64,000 nucleotides of DNA from positions 124,001 to 188,000 of the forward strand of contig NZ_QZWI01000002.1 in assembly GCF_003614975.1 (NCBI RefSeq). The letters run 5' to 3'. The position numbers and the translations under genes were made by a program. The notes under the pieces were generated by a model. That model saw only the letters and a list, made by a program, of their open reading frames with translations, was not told the DNA's origin and searched no databases. Source of the stretch: Rahnella bruchi (GTDB taxonomy: Bacteria > Pseudomonadota > Gammaproteobacteria > Enterobacterales > Enterobacteriaceae). Below are positions 29,189-39,215 of the stretch, piece after piece; position 1 is the stretch's first letter, and each line of letters starts with the position of its first letter.

Positions 29189-30649
29189 ATGACAACATTT
29201 TATACGGTAATCAGCGGACTTCTGGTTTTCGGTTACTGGTTACTGATCGCTGGCGTCACTCTGCGTATTCTGATGAAACGCCGGGCCGTTCCTTCCGCAA
29301 TGGCCTGGTTACTGATCATCTACATCATTCCTCTGGTCGGCATCATTGCCTATCTTTCGTTTGGTGAACTGCATTTAGGCAAACGCCGGGCAGAGCGGGC
29401 AAAAGCCATGTGGCCTTCCACGGCGCGCTGGCTGAATGACCTCAAAGATTGCAAACGTATTTTTGCTACAGAAAACAGTGAAATTGCGGCATCCCTTTTC
29501 CAACTTTGTGAACGCCGCCAGGGAATTGCGGGCGTCAAAGGAAACCAGCTGCAACTGCTTACCACCAGTGACGACGTGCTGAAAGCCATGATGCGCGATA
29601 TCGAACTGGCGCGCAGTAACATCGAAATGGTGTTCTATATCTGGCAGCCAGGTGGACTGGTGGATCAGGTCGCCGAATCCCTGATGGCAGCGTCACGCCG
29701 TGGCATTCATTGCCGCCTGATGCTGGATTCCGCAGGCAGCGTGGCCTTCTTTCGCAGCCCTTATCCGGCCATGATGCGCAACGCCGGAATTGAAGTCGTC
29801 GAAGCATTACAGGTGAATTTGTTCCGTGTTTTCCTGCGCCGTATGGATTTGCGCCAGCACCGTAAAGTGGTGCTGATAGACAACTATGTTGCTTATACCG
29901 GCAGTATGAATATGGTCGATCCGCGGTTCTTCAAACAAGATGCTGGTGTTGGTCAGTGGATTGATCTGATGGCGCGCATGGAAGGCCCGGTCGCCACGAC
30001 CATGGGCATTGTGTATTCCTGCGACTGGGAAATTGAGACCGGCAAACGTATTTTGCCGCCTGAACCAGACCTGAATCAGATGCCTTTCGAGCAGGAAAGC
30101 GGACATACCATTCAGGTGATCGCCTCCGGGCCGGGCTTCCCGGAAGATATGATCCACCAGGCGTTACTGACTGCCACCTATTCCGCCCGTGAACAGTTGG
30201 TGATGACCACGCCGTATCTGGTGCCAAGCGATGACCTGCTGCACGCCATTTGTACGGCGGCTCAGCGCGGTGTCGATGTCAGTATCATTCTGCCAATGAA
30301 GAATGATTCAATGATGGTCGACTGGGCCAGCAAAGCCTTCTTTGGCGAGTTGCTGGAAGCCGGCGTTAAAATTTATCAGTTTGAAGACGGTCTGCTGCAT
30401 ACGAAAAGTATTCTGGTCGACGGCCAGCTCAGCCTGGTCGGCACAGTTAATCTTGATATGCGCAGCCTGTGGCTGAATTTCGAGATAACGCTGGTCATTG
30501 ATGATGCCGGATTCGGTGATGACCTGGGACGTGTGCAGGAAGATTACATTGCCCGTTCGCATCTGCTGGATGTGGAAGCCTGGCTTAAACGCCCGTTCTG
30601 GCATCGCATCGTTGAACGTTTGTTCTACTTTTTCAGTCCGCTGCTGTAA
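29189..30649 (+). CDS. clsA: Cardiolipin synthase A
   Basis: Inner-membrane phospholipase-D family enzyme that condenses two phosphatidylglycerols into cardiolipin. The 486 residues equal E. coli ClsA. There are two N-terminal membrane helices (about 5-28 and 37-57), then two HKD motifs, H224-K226-D231 ([10 protein letters not shown]) and H404-K406-D411 ([10 protein letters not shown]). The start at 29189 ([10 protein letters not shown]) is chosen because it matches family length; an earlier in-frame codon at 29165 lacks support. Confidence 0.97.
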   Translation: MTTFYTVISGLLVFGYWLLIAGVTLRILMKRRAVPSAMAWLLIIYIIPLVGIIAYLSFGELHLGKRRAERAKAMWPSTARWLNDLKDCKRIFATENSEIAASLFQLCERRQGIAGVKGNQLQLLTTSDDVLKAMMRDIELARSNIEMVFYIWQPGGLVDQVAESLMAASRRGIHCRLMLDSAGSVAFFRSPYPAMMRNAGIEVVEALQVNLFRVFLRRMDLRQHRKVVLIDNYVAYTGSMNMVDPRFFKQDAGVGQWIDLMARMEGPVATTMGIVYSCDWEIETGKRILPPEPDLNQMPFEQESGHTIQVIASGPGFPEDMIHQALLTATYSAREQLVMTTPYLVPSDDLLHAICTAAQRGVDVSIILPMKNDSMMVDWASKAFFGELLEAGVKIYQFEDGLLHTKSILVDGQLSLVGTVNLDMRSLWLNFEITLVIDDAGFGDDLGRVQEDYIARSHLLDVEAWLKRPFWHRIVERLFYFFSPLL

Positions 30650-30728
30650 AAGCCGCGTCGGGCATGATGTAATATGCTCAGTAGCGGCTGGTTCAGCCTG
30701 AACACACTTAAATGTATACGAGAATGAT

Positions 30729-31052
30729 ATGGACCTGAATAATCGCCTGACCGAAGACGAAACGCTTGAACAAGCCTACGACATCTTTCTGGAACTGGCC
30801 GGAGACAACCTGGATCCGGCGGATATCCTGATCTTCAATCTGCAATTTGAAGAACGCGGCGGCGCTGAATTATATGATCCGGCAGAAGACTGGGTTGAGC
30901 ATGTGGATTACGATCTGAATCCTGACTTCTTCGCGGAAGTGGTGATTGGTCTGGCGGACGCTGAAGATCAGCCGATTAATGATATCTTTGCCCGCGTCCT
31001 GCTGTGCCGCGAGAAAGATCACAAGCTGTGCCATATTCTCTGGAAAGAATAA
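30729..31052 (+). CDS. yciU: YciU family protein (HI1450-like, DNA-mimic fold)
   Basis: A 107-residue, strongly acidic protein nearly identical to E. coli YciU ([20 protein letters not shown]). Relatives such as HI1450 have a surface of acidic side chains resembling double-stranded DNA; binding partners are not settled. It follows clsA at 79 bp and probably shares its transcript. A strong terminator follows. Confidence 0.93.
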   Translation: MDLNNRLTEDETLEQAYDIFLELAGDNLDPADILIFNLQFEERGGAELYDPAEDWVEHVDYDLNPDFFAEVVIGLADAEDQPINDIFARVLLCREKDHKLCHILWKE

Positions 31053-31060
31053 GAAGACCA

Positions 31061-31090
31061 AAAAAAACCTGCCAATTGGCAGGTTTTTTT
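31061..31090. terminator. Bidirectional yciU / oppF terminator
   Basis: A seven-base A run, ACCTGCCAATTGGCAGGT (31068-31085), then T's. A perfect palindrome flanked by A and T runs serves both convergent genes. Confidence 0.93.
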
Positions 31091-31114
31091 ATGCTTTCCG
31101 TCTGAGGAGATTTC

Positions 31115-32152
31115 TCAGAGAGGATCGACTTTCAGACAGGACACCGCATGACGGAAGCTGCCTTCCAGCAACGGACGGGTTATCGCACATTCAGGTCCGG
31201 CAATCGGGCAGCGGGTACGGAATACACAGCCTGATGGCGGGTTGATCGGCGAAGGTAACTCCCCTTCCAGCAGCTGAATGGTCTTGTTGCGCTCTTTATC
31301 CGGATCCGGCACCGGCACCGCAGACATCAGCGCACGGGTATACGGATGCTGAGGATTGTTGTACACCTCATCATAGGTTCCGAGCTCTACCGCATGACCA
31401 AGATACATCACCAGAACACGGTCAGAGATATGCTTCACTACCGCCAGATCGTGCGCGATGAAAATCAGCGACAAGCCCATTTCGCGCTGCAACTGCTGCA
31501 ACAGGTTAACGACCTGCGCCTGAATCGACACATCCAGAGCAGAAACCGGTTCATCACAGATAATCAGTTTCGGTTCAAGGATCAGGGCACGGGCAATACC
31601 GATACGCTGACACTGACCGCCGGAGAATTCGTGCGGGTAACGGTTAATCAGGTTAGGCAGCAGCCCGACCTTTAACATCATTGCCTTCACTTTTTCCTTC
31701 ACCTCAAGACGAGGCATTTTCGGATTATACGTTTTCAGCGGTTCGGCAATGATTTCACCGATGGTCATACGCGGATTCAGAGACGCCAGCGGATCCTGGA
31801 AAATCATCTGAATGTCGCTGCGGGTCTGACGCCACTCATTATCAGACATATTAAGCAGGTCTTTGCCTAACCATGCCACGCGGCCATCGGTCGCTTTCAC
31901 CAGACCAATCAGCGCACGCGCGAATGTCGATTTACCGCAACCAGATTCCCCGACAACGCCCAGTGTTTCGCCTTCATACAGGCGCAGCGTAACGCCATCG
32001 ACCGCTTTCAGGGTTTTTGATGGCTGCCAGAACCACTGTTTACCGTCTTTGATATCGAAATGGACTTTCAGATCCGCCACTTCCAGCAGGACTTTTTTCT
32101 CAGGCGCGTTGGTGTTCATCGCTGCGCTATTCATGATTGTGTTGTCAGTCAT
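31115..32152 (-). CDS. oppF: Oligopeptide ABC transporter ATP-binding protein OppF
   Basis: One of the two ATPases driving the Opp importer. The 345-residue protein is almost identical to E. coli OppF after its first 15 residues. Walker A is GESGCGKST (68-76), the signature [15 protein letters not shown], Walker B LIICDEP. The C-terminal oligopeptide-transporter extension contains the cysteine set [14 protein letters not shown]...C that binds an iron-sulfur cluster in related OppD/DppD-type proteins. Its ATG overlaps the oppD stop by four bases. Last gene of oppABCDF. Confidence 0.97.
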   Translation of the reverse strand: MTDNTIMNSAAMNTNAPEKKVLLEVADLKVHFDIKDGKQWFWQPSKTLKAVDGVTLRLYEGETLGVVGESGCGKSTFARALIGLVKATDGRVAWLGKDLLNMSDNEWRQTRSDIQMIFQDPLASLNPRMTIGEIIAEPLKTYNPKMPRLEVKEKVKAMMLKVGLLPNLINRYPHEFSGGQCQRIGIARALILEPKLIICDEPVSALDVSIQAQVVNLLQQLQREMGLSLIFIAHDLAVVKHISDRVLVMYLGHAVELGTYDEVYNNPQHPYTRALMSAVPVPDPDKERNKTIQLLEGELPSPINPPSGCVFRTRCPIAGPECAITRPLLEGSFRHAVSCLKVDPL

Positions 32153-33174
32153 ACCAGTTCCTCCAGCGGCTTATAGCAGGCACGCAGGCGACCATCACCG
32201 AAACGCTCAAGCGGCGGTGCCGAAGAGCAGATATCCATTGCATACGGACAGCGAGGCTGGAAAGGACAACCTTTTGGCAGACGCAATAAGTTTGGCGGAT
32301 TGCCGGGAATAGTGAGCATCGCGCCGCCCTCAGCATCCAGACGTGGAACCGCGTTCAGCAGACCGATGGAATACGGATGGCACGGTTCGTAGAACACATC
32401 GCGCGCATGTCCATATTCCATGGTACGACCGGCATACATCACCAGCACTTTATCGCAGATACCGGCCACTACGCCCAGATCATGGGTAATCATGATGATG
32501 GCGGTGTTGAATTCGGCTTTCAGTTCATTAAGTAACGTCATGATCTGCGCCTGAACGGTCACGTCCAGCGCAGTCGTGGGTTCATCGGCAATCAGCAATT
32601 TCGGACGGCATAGCAAGGCCATCGCGATCATTACGCGCTGGCGCATACCACCGGAAAATTCGTGCGGGAACATTTTCATACGCTTGCGGGCTTCAGGCAT
32701 TTTCACCGCGTCCAGCATGCGTACAGATTCTTCAAATGCTTCGCGACTGCTCATTTTTTTATGCAGGATCAGGACTTCCATCAGCTGCTCGCCAACGCGC
32801 ATATACGGGTTGAGAGAGGTCATCGGATCCTGGAAGATCATCGAAATTTGTTCTGCACGCAGCTTGTTAAGTTGCTGTTGCGGCAGGTTCAGAATTTCGC
32901 GACCGTTAAATTTCGCCGAACCGCCGATGCGACCATTGCTGGCCAGCAGCCCCATCAGGGCAAAAGCAGTCTGCGATTTACCGGAACCCGATTCGCCAAC
33001 AATGCCCAGTGTTTCACCGGCACGTAAGTCGAAGTTCAGGTCATTTACCGCAGTAACGTCACCGTCCGGTGTCTCGAAAGTCACGCGCAGGTCTTGCACA
33101 TCCAGAAGAATCGGAGGCGCTTTGCCATCAACCGAAGCGGGAGATGCAAAAGTGGAATGTTCAATGGTGCTCAT
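32149..33174 (-). CDS. oppD: Oligopeptide ABC transporter ATP-binding protein OppD
   Basis: Partner ATPase of OppF on the cytosolic face of OppBC. The 341 residues have Walker [11 protein letters not shown] (about 59-68), signature [15 protein letters not shown], Walker B LLIADEP and the C-terminal [14 protein letters not shown] cysteine cluster. It starts 11 bp after the oppC stop with an AAGGAG ribosome site, and its end overlaps oppF. Confidence 0.97.
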   Translation of the reverse strand: MSTIEHSTFASPASVDGKAPPILLDVQDLRVTFETPDGDVTAVNDLNFDLRAGETLGIVGESGSGKSQTAFALMGLLASNGRIGGSAKFNGREILNLPQQQLNKLRAEQISMIFQDPMTSLNPYMRVGEQLMEVLILHKKMSSREAFEESVRMLDAVKMPEARKRMKMFPHEFSGGMRQRVMIAMALLCRPKLLIADEPTTALDVTVQAQIMTLLNELKAEFNTAIIMITHDLGVVAGICDKVLVMYAGRTMEYGHARDVFYEPCHPYSIGLLNAVPRLDAEGGAMLTIPGNPPNLLRLPKGCPFQPRCPYAMDICSSAPPLERFGDGRLRACYKPLEELV

Positions 33175-33185
33175 AGTTGCACTCC

Positions 33186-34094
33186 TTAACGATCTTTCGG
33201 GTCGAGGGCATCACGCAAGCCATCGCCGATAAAATTGAAACAAAACAGAGTTACAACCAGGAAGCCTGCCGGGAACAGCAGTAACCAAGGTGAAACTTCC
33301 ATCGAGTTGGCGCCATCGCTTAACAACGCGCCCCAACTGCTCAGCGGCTCCTGCGTCCCTAACCCGAGGAAGCTCAGGAAGGATTCAAACAAGATCATGC
33401 TTGGCACCAGCAGCGATGCATACACCACTACGACACCCAGCACGTTAGGAACGATGTGACGCAACACAATATTGCGCGTATTCACACCGCTCACCAGCGC
33501 CGCTTCGATGAATTCTTTGCGTTTCAGGCTGAGTGTCTGACCGCGCACGATACGCGCCATGTCCAGCCACGACACCATCCCGATTGCGACGAAAATCAGC
33601 AGGATATTTTGTCCGAAGAAGGTCACCAGCAAAATAACGAAGAACATGAACGGGAAGGAGTTAAGGATTTCCAGCAGACGCATCATCGCGGAATCAATTT
33701 TGCCGCCCAGATAACCGGACAATGACCCGTAAAGCGTACCGAGGATCACCGCAACCAGGGCTGCCGCTACGCCAACCATCAGGGAAATACGCCCGCCGAT
33801 CGCCACCCGCACCAGCAAATCACGGCCAGAAGAATCTGTACCGAAAAAGTGATGAGAAGCCATATCAGGTGCGGCTGACATCATATTCCAGTCGGTATCA
33901 TCGTAGGCAAACTGCGATAACATCGGCGCGAACGTCACAAATAAAGCGATAAACACCAGTACGATCAGGCTGGTTACCGCTGCGCGGTTGTGCATAAAGC
34001 GGCGTCGTGCATCCTGCCACAGACTGCGTCCTTCAACGTCTAGTTTCTCGCTGAAGTTTTCGACGACGTCGCTATTTTTCTTACTTAACATCAT
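33186..34094 (-). CDS. oppC: Oligopeptide ABC transporter permease OppC
   Basis: Inner-membrane subunit that with OppB forms the peptide channel. The 302 residues show an N-terminal helix (about 38-58), a periplasmic loop [17 protein letters not shown], and the cytosolic EAA coupling motif [21 protein letters not shown]. Third gene of the opp operon, 15 bp after oppB. Confidence 0.97.
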   Translation of the reverse strand: MMLSKKNSDVVENFSEKLDVEGRSLWQDARRRFMHNRAAVTSLIVLVFIALFVTFAPMLSQFAYDDTDWNMMSAAPDMASHHFFGTDSSGRDLLVRVAIGGRISLMVGVAAALVAVILGTLYGSLSGYLGGKIDSAMMRLLEILNSFPFMFFVILLVTFFGQNILLIFVAIGMVSWLDMARIVRGQTLSLKRKEFIEAALVSGVNTRNIVLRHIVPNVLGVVVVYASLLVPSMILFESFLSFLGLGTQEPLSSWGALLSDGANSMEVSPWLLLFPAGFLVVTLFCFNFIGDGLRDALDPKDR

Positions 34095-34109
34095 TGACGT
34101 ACTCCGGCA

Positions 34110-35030
34110 TTAATAACGGATTTTCGGGTCGATGACGGCGTAAAGCACGTCGACGATCGCATTGAACAAAATGGTCAATGCACCCACTAAAATGGTCAGG
34201 CTCAGAACCAGTGAATAGTCACGGTTTAAGGCACCGTTAACAAACAGCTGGCCAATACCTGGCAATCCGAAAATGCTCTCGATGACCATCGAACCGGTGA
34301 TGATACCTACGAAGGCCGGTCCCATGTATGACAATACCGGCAGCAGAGCGGGTTTCAGTGCATGACGCAAAATGATGCGACGCAGTGGCAAACCTTTGGC
34401 ACGTGCTGTACGGATGAAGTTGGAATGCAGAATTTCGATCATAGAGCCGCGGGTGATACGCGCGATACTGGCAATATAGGCCAGTGACAACGCTACCATC
34501 GGCAAGATCATATATTTCGCGCCACCGCCGTTCCAGCCACCACCAGGCAGCCATTTCAGCGTGATCGCAAATATCAGCACCAGTAACGGCGCCACCACGA
34601 AACTGGGTATTACCACCCCGGTCATCGCTATGCCCATTACCGTGTAATCCCATTTGGTGTTTTGGTTCAGGGCGGCAATAACACCCGCACTCACACCAAA
34701 CACAATCGCCATGATGAATGCCGCCAGACCGAGTTTCGCTGAAACCGGGAACGAGGCCGCAACCAAATCATTAACGGTATAGTCTTTATATTTGAACGAC
34801 GGGCCGAAATCGCCTTTCGCCAGTTGTTCTAAATAGTGGAAGTACTGCTTATACATAGGGTCATTGAGGTGATATTTGGCCTCAATGTTTGCCATCACTT
34901 CTGGTGGGAGATTACGCTCACCCGTAAAAGGACTGCCCGGTGCGAGACGCATCATAAAAAACGAAATGGTGATCAGAATGAATAGCGTCGGAATCGCTTC
35001 CAGACAGCGGCGTAAAATAAACTTTAACAT
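34110..35030 (-). CDS. oppB: Oligopeptide ABC transporter permease OppB
   Basis: Second channel subunit of the Opp importer. The 306-residue protein has the typical N-terminal helix MLKFILRRCLEAIPTLFILITI, LAPGSPFTGER, and the EAA region TARAKGLPLRRIILRHALKPALLP. It is separated from oppA by 187 bp holding two stem-loops, so it is expected at lower level than the binding protein. Confidence 0.97.
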   Translation of the reverse strand: MLKFILRRCLEAIPTLFILITISFFMMRLAPGSPFTGERNLPPEVMANIEAKYHLNDPMYKQYFHYLEQLAKGDFGPSFKYKDYTVNDLVAASFPVSAKLGLAAFIMAIVFGVSAGVIAALNQNTKWDYTVMGIAMTGVVIPSFVVAPLLVLIFAITLKWLPGGGWNGGGAKYMILPMVALSLAYIASIARITRGSMIEILHSNFIRTARAKGLPLRRIILRHALKPALLPVLSYMGPAFVGIITGSMVIESIFGLPGIGQLFVNGALNRDYSLVLSLTILVGALTILFNAIVDVLYAVIDPKIRY

Positions 35031-35084
35031 TGCCCGTACCTGTATCTAAGCCTGTCACTACAGCTTTATAGTTTTGGCTTGCTC

Positions 35085-35112
35085 ACGGCGACCATCAAGT
35101 GATCGTCGCCGT
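35085..35112 (-). other. Stem-loop between oppA and oppB (distal)
   Basis: ACGGCGAC (35085-35092) pairs with GTCGCCGT (35105-35112), with an inner ATCA/TGAT extension. There is no T run after it on the minus strand, so it is a stability or processing hairpin rather than a terminator. Confidence 0.75.
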
Positions 35113-35175
35113 GGTGGCTCTTTGTTTTCGTCCCAGAATCCGGAACGAAAATCATTACCTTCATCAAAATAGGAT

Positions 35176-35204
35176 GAGCAAGGCAGCTCGGGGATGCCTT
35201 GCTC
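35176..35204 (-). other. Stem-loop between oppA and oppB (proximal)
   Basis: GAGCAAGGCA (35176-35185) pairs perfectly with TGCCTTGCTC (35195-35204). On the minus strand it lies just after the oppA stop and is followed by ATCCTATTTTG, a poor terminator tract. It may cap the abundant oppA message or terminate partly. Confidence 0.75.
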
Positions 35205-35217
35205 TGATATCCCTGTC

Positions 35218-36858
35218 TTAGTGTTTGATGATGTACAAGTCTTTCACGTAGACGTTGTCCTGCGGATCTTTACCGGTGTAGCCGCCAACAAATGGTTTCA
35301 CCAGACGGGCGTTCACGTAGTAATAAACAGGAACAATGGCAGAGTCTTTATCCAGCTGAGTTTCAGCTTTCTGATACAGCGCCGCACGCTCGTCGTCAGT
35401 TTTCGCTGTCAGAGTGTCAGCGATGTCTTTATCAAACGCCGGGCTCTTATAGTGAGCGGTGTTGTTGCTGCTGTCAGACAGCATGGTATTCAGGAAGGAG
35501 GAAGGTTCGTTGTAGTCAGAACACCAGCCCGCACGTGCCACATCGAAGTTGCCCTGATGACGGCTGTCGAGGAAGGTTTTCCATTCCTGGTTAACGAGTT
35601 TCACGTCAACACCCAGGTTTTTCTTCCAGATAGCGGCAGCAGCGATTGCCAGTTTCTTGTGCAGATCTGAAGTGTTGTACAGCAGATCGAAAGTCAGAGG
35701 CTTAGCAGAGGTATAACCCGCTTCGGCCAGCAGTTTTTTAGCCTGCTCGTTACGTTGTTCCTGAGTTTCTTTGAACCAGGCTGGCGGAGTCAGTTTCGCG
35801 CCATCGGTGTAAGGCGGGGTGTAACCGTAAGCTGGCAGGTCGCCCTGGGCTTTCACTTTGTTCACAATGATGTCGCGATCCAGGCCCAGTTTCAGAGCTT
35901 CACGAACGCGTGAATCAGTGAATGGTGCTTTCTGGTTGTTGATTTCGTAGTAGTAGGTACACAGGTACGGGTCAACGTGAACTTCAGCAGGGATTTCTTT
36001 TTTCAGTTTCTGGAACAGTTCAATCGGCATGTTGTTATAGGTCATGTCGATTTCGCCGCTGCGGTAGCGGTTAACGTCTGTCACTTCAGAAGAGATTGGC
36101 AGGTAAGTGACCTGATTGATGACAGTTTTTGCGTTATCCCAATAAGTCGGGCTACGTTCCAGAACGATACGTTCGTTGACGGTCCAGGTTTTCAGTTTAT
36201 ACGCGCCGTTGCTCACATAGTTTTCTGGTTGGGTCCATTTGTCGCCAAATTTCTCAACTGTTTTTTTGTTTACCGGCTTCATCGCGGTGTGAGACAACAT
36301 TTTTACGAAATAAGGAACAGGTTCGGTCAGTGTCACTTGCAGGGTGTGATCATCGATCGCTTTTACACCCAGTGTATCCGGGCTTTTCTTACCGGTGATG
36401 ATGTCATCGATATTTTCGATGTGACCATATTGCAGGTAGCTTTCGTAAGGAGATGCCGTTTTAGGATCTGCCAGACGCTGCCAGCTGTACACGAAATCTT
36501 CAGCTGTGACAGGATCGCCATTAGACCATTTAGCTTCCGGACGCAGGTGGAAGGTCCAGACTTTAAAATCTTTATTTTCCCAGCTGGTTGCTACACCAGG
36601 AATAACGCTGCCGTCTTTGCTGTCGGTATTTACCAGACCTTCCAGCAAGTCACGGATAACGTTCGATTCTGGTACGCCTTCAACTTTATGCGGGTCGAGA
36701 GACTGAACTTCTGAGCCATTGTTACGAACAAGTTCTTGTTTGGCTGCCAGGGTTACACCTGCAGGCACATTGGCTGCAAATGCATTATTCACTGACACCG
36801 CGCCGACCGCAGCCATGATGCAGGCAGCCAGCAGATTTTTTTTTGTGATGTTGGTCAT
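35218..36858 (-). CDS. oppA: Periplasmic oligopeptide-binding protein OppA
   Basis: Captures di- to pentapeptides largely regardless of sequence and delivers them to OppBC. The 546-residue precursor has a signal peptide with likely cleavage after AFA (residue 28-29, NNAFA-ANVPAG), then an SBP_bac_5 fold. Conserved segments include RDLLEGLVNTD, WSNGDPVTAEDFVYSWQRLADP and GWCSDYNEPSSFLNTM. First gene of oppABCDF. It has a short hairpin TTGCAC/GTGCAA at 36889-36906 about 30 bp before the start codon. In E. coli the message is repressed by the sRNA GcvB; a target site was not proven here. Confidence 0.97.
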   Translation of the reverse strand: MTNITKKNLLAACIMAAVGAVSVNNAFAANVPAGVTLAAKQELVRNNGSEVQSLDPHKVEGVPESNVIRDLLEGLVNTDSKDGSVIPGVATSWENKDFKVWTFHLRPEAKWSNGDPVTAEDFVYSWQRLADPKTASPYESYLQYGHIENIDDIITGKKSPDTLGVKAIDDHTLQVTLTEPVPYFVKMLSHTAMKPVNKKTVEKFGDKWTQPENYVSNGAYKLKTWTVNERIVLERSPTYWDNAKTVINQVTYLPISSEVTDVNRYRSGEIDMTYNNMPIELFQKLKKEIPAEVHVDPYLCTYYYEINNQKAPFTDSRVREALKLGLDRDIIVNKVKAQGDLPAYGYTPPYTDGAKLTPPAWFKETQEQRNEQAKKLLAEAGYTSAKPLTFDLLYNTSDLHKKLAIAAAAIWKKNLGVDVKLVNQEWKTFLDSRHQGNFDVARAGWCSDYNEPSSFLNTMLSDSSNNTAHYKSPAFDKDIADTLTAKTDDERAALYQKAETQLDKDSAIVPVYYYVNARLVKPFVGGYTGKDPQDNVYVKDLYIIKH

Positions 36859-38037
36859 TTTTATTCAACTCCAGTTTTTATTATGAACTTGCACGCCCAG
36901 GTGCAAGATAAACCCTTGCTGGGTCAACGGATTTCAAGAGCAGGAACGAATTGCTCAGGAAAAGCCCCATGTAGTTACCATCCGCAGATGGCTGTCCCCT
37001 ACTACTGCATGTCTTACTTGGTAATTCCGTTAAACCTCGGGCTGTTAATCGCCGTGTGGTTTCTGAGATCGTTAAGGATGACCTCGCTCCATTTGATTCA
37101 CCCCGTTCGCGACAAAAAAGTGTTATGTGGCGAACCAGACAATCACATACTGTTATTCCTACTGTTAACAATATTATTTTCTTATTCACCCGACTTAAGG
37201 CGATAGAAAATCCTTCGCGGCTAAATGCGAGCAATCAAATTATTAAGAAGAAGTTCTGAAGATTTGTTTTGCTGATCATCAAGATTCAGCATAAGGCAGT
37301 TTGTTGTCGTGAGCGTAATGCACGGTTTTCTTTTAGCAGAAAACACATGAGGATAAATTTGCAGTAAGCATTGCGACACGACACTCTCCAAAAACAAATA
37401 AAATGGCTTCAATCTTTTTATGTCTGGCAAGATCCATACCCACCAGGAGCATTGCTCTGAACAAAAATCCATTTTTGAAGGCGATTTGAAAATTATCAGA
37501 ACGTTGTTATGCGCGCCAATAAATTTTGCAAATTTGTTACGCAATTCTCTTTTACACGTAACAGTCTTTCGAGCAGGTCAATCCGGTACAGGGCAGAAAA
37601 CACCACTAACCCATTGATATAGAAAATTTTAATGGCGAATTTTTTCATCTAACCCATGCCGGAGACTGTTCAAGAACTCGCCTGACACAATCAGTTAACA
37701 TTGTAAGATTTATAAGAATAAACACCTGTTAACTGCTGTGTTAACACTAATAACATCTCGATACGGCATGCACAAGCCTTACAGAATGATGTGGATAAAT
37801 TAACGTCAATACGGGCAATAAACGACAGTAATTAGCGAAAATTTAGCTAAGTTTATTTAAAGAAATGAGGGCTTGAGTTAAAAAGAGGAACGAGACGAGG
37901 GTTTACGCCACATTAGGGTGCAATCGCTCTGAATTAAGTCATTAGCTGCACTATATTAAGGCATAGGATTATAAGAGGAGGTAATAATTATCACGAAAAC
38001 ACCTGAATGCTTCCGTGACAATTCGGCCGCTAATAGA
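36859..38037. other. Long gene-free region upstream of oppA
   Basis: About 1.18 kb between oppA and ychE without a supported protein gene. It is AT-rich, especially 37100-37900, and must hold the oppA promoter and leader. Noted elements: the hairpin at 36889-36906 and three GTTAAC hexamers at 37694-37699, 37728-37733 and 37740-37745. An isolated AGGAGG at 37976-37981 has no start codon after it. A small RNA or long leader is possible; nothing decisive is visible. Confidence 0.5.
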
Positions 38038-38682
38038 TTAAAGCAAGCCGGGGAAAATCGCTTTTATGCCTGTCACAATAAATTCAATGCCCAGAGACAT
38101 CAGCAACAATCCCATAATACGGGTGATAACGTTAATGCCGGTTTGTCCGAGCAGCCGAACCAGCAGAGGTGCAGCCCTGAACAAAAGCCAGCAACAGAAT
38201 GCGAAGAAAATGATCGCCGCCGTCAGACCCAGCAGATTTGGCCAGCTGTGATAACGTGAACTCCAGACGATGGTCGAACTAATGGCACCGGGCCCGGCCA
38301 TTAAAGGCAACGCCAGCGGAACCACACCGACGTTTTCGCGGATCGCCGTTTCTGACTTTTCCTGCTTGTTCTGTTTATCTTCCCCGAGCTTTCCGCTGAT
38401 CATAGACATGGCGATGGTCACGACCAGGATCCCACCGGCAATGCGGAATGAATCAATCGAAATACCGAAGAGGTGCAAAATGGCATCGCCCAGGAACAGC
38501 GCGGTCGACAATATAATGGCAACCGACAGGTTTGCCGTCATATTGGTTTTGTTGCGCCCCGCCGCCGCCTGGTAGCTGGTCATACTGATAAACACCGGCA
38601 ATATCCCCACAGGATTGACCAGTGCAAACAGCCCGACAAAGAATTTGATATAACCAGAAAAATCTAATAAAGATTGGCTCAC
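38038..38682 (-). CDS. ychE: MarC-family inner-membrane protein YchE
   Basis: A 214-residue polytopic membrane protein (about six helices) of the UPF0056/MarC family, matching E. coli YchE in length and position between oppA and adhE. It shows the family's PLALPLMAGPGAISS block and a FVGLFALVNPVGILPVF start. The transported substrate, if any, is unknown. Here ychE and oppA share the minus strand. Confidence 0.93.
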   Translation of the reverse strand: MSQSLLDFSGYIKFFVGLFALVNPVGILPVFISMTSYQAAAGRNKTNMTANLSVAIILSTALFLGDAILHLFGISIDSFRIAGGILVVTIAMSMISGKLGEDKQNKQEKSETAIRENVGVVPLALPLMAGPGAISSTIVWSSRYHSWPNLLGLTAAIIFFAFCCWLLFRAAPLLVRLLGQTGINVITRIMGLLLMSLGIEFIVTGIKAIFPGLL

Positions 38683-38876
38683 GCAGAACTCCGCACAGTT
38701 ACGCCGGTAGATGAAGGTTTTGATGGGCGCTAATGTACTGGAATCGCAGTAAAGGCGCCACGCCGTTTCATAGTTTTTATCACCAGATTTCCAAATAAAG
38801 GCAGTGAATAAGACTTTTGTTAAAAAACAGTTTTTTTATTGATAACTTTAGATACAAAACGGTATTATCCAGTAGC

Positions 38877-38895
38877 TGATTTGATAATCATTCTC
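38877..38895. promoter_or_regulatory. Fur-box-like site
   Basis: TGATTTGATAATCATTCTC agrees with 13 of 19 positions of the Fur consensus, with 12 of 13 in its right half (GATAATCATTCTC). Confidence 0.5.
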
Positions 38896-38906
38896 AATAC
38901 ACCATT

Positions 38907-38922
38907 GCTGAAAGGTGTCAGC
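38907..38922. promoter_or_regulatory. Cra-like palindrome upstream of adhE
   Basis: GCTGAAAGGTGTCAGC is an imperfect palindrome containing TGAAAGGTGTCA, near the Cra (FruR) half-site pattern TGAAnCGnT. Cra represses adhE in E. coli. Confidence 0.5.
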
Positions 38923-38933
38923 TGCGGCATTTA

Positions 38934-38947
38934 GTGATCCAGATCAA
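38934..38947. promoter_or_regulatory. FNR/CRP-like site upstream of adhE
   Basis: GTGAT-CCAG-ATCAA matches nine of ten FNR positions. It could also be read by CRP, whose half-site is TGTGA. It fits the anaerobic role of AdhE. Confidence 0.5.
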
Positions 38948-39215
38948 ATTGCGTCTGCCTACAAATAGGTAAGCTTTGTGCATAGTCACTCAACGGTAGT
39001 TTGCAGAACAAATATTCGTCAAGCTACGTTGCATGAGGATTTATCTACTACCTTACGTGCTTCACCACTGAAAGCTCTTTAAGCAAATAAAGAGACAAAG
39101 ACAACACTTTGAGAATCATAGAGTTAATTAGTTTCTCGCGGTGACTGATAGCAGGTCTATACTAGTCTTTGGCGGGTTATTTACTAAAAGAGTTTAACTT
39201 TATCAGGAGAGCATT

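Larger units (their letters stand above)
38683..39215. other. ychE / adhE regulatory region
   Basis: A 533-bp divergent promoter region without a gene. It holds three regulator-like motifs within 71 bp (listed separately) and then a leader of roughly 200 nt before adhE with a strong AGGAGAGC ribosome site at about 39205-39212. E. coli adhE also has a long leader. Confidence 0.6.

Noticed and set aside
32576-33232. 218-codon plus-strand open frame
   Set aside because: Entirely antisense to oppD, with Ser/Arg-rich composition typical of a shadow frame.
37976-37981. Isolated AGGAGG on the plus strand next to the ychE 3' end
   Set aside because: No ATG, GTG or TTG follows at usable distance; the frame after it runs antisense into ychE.
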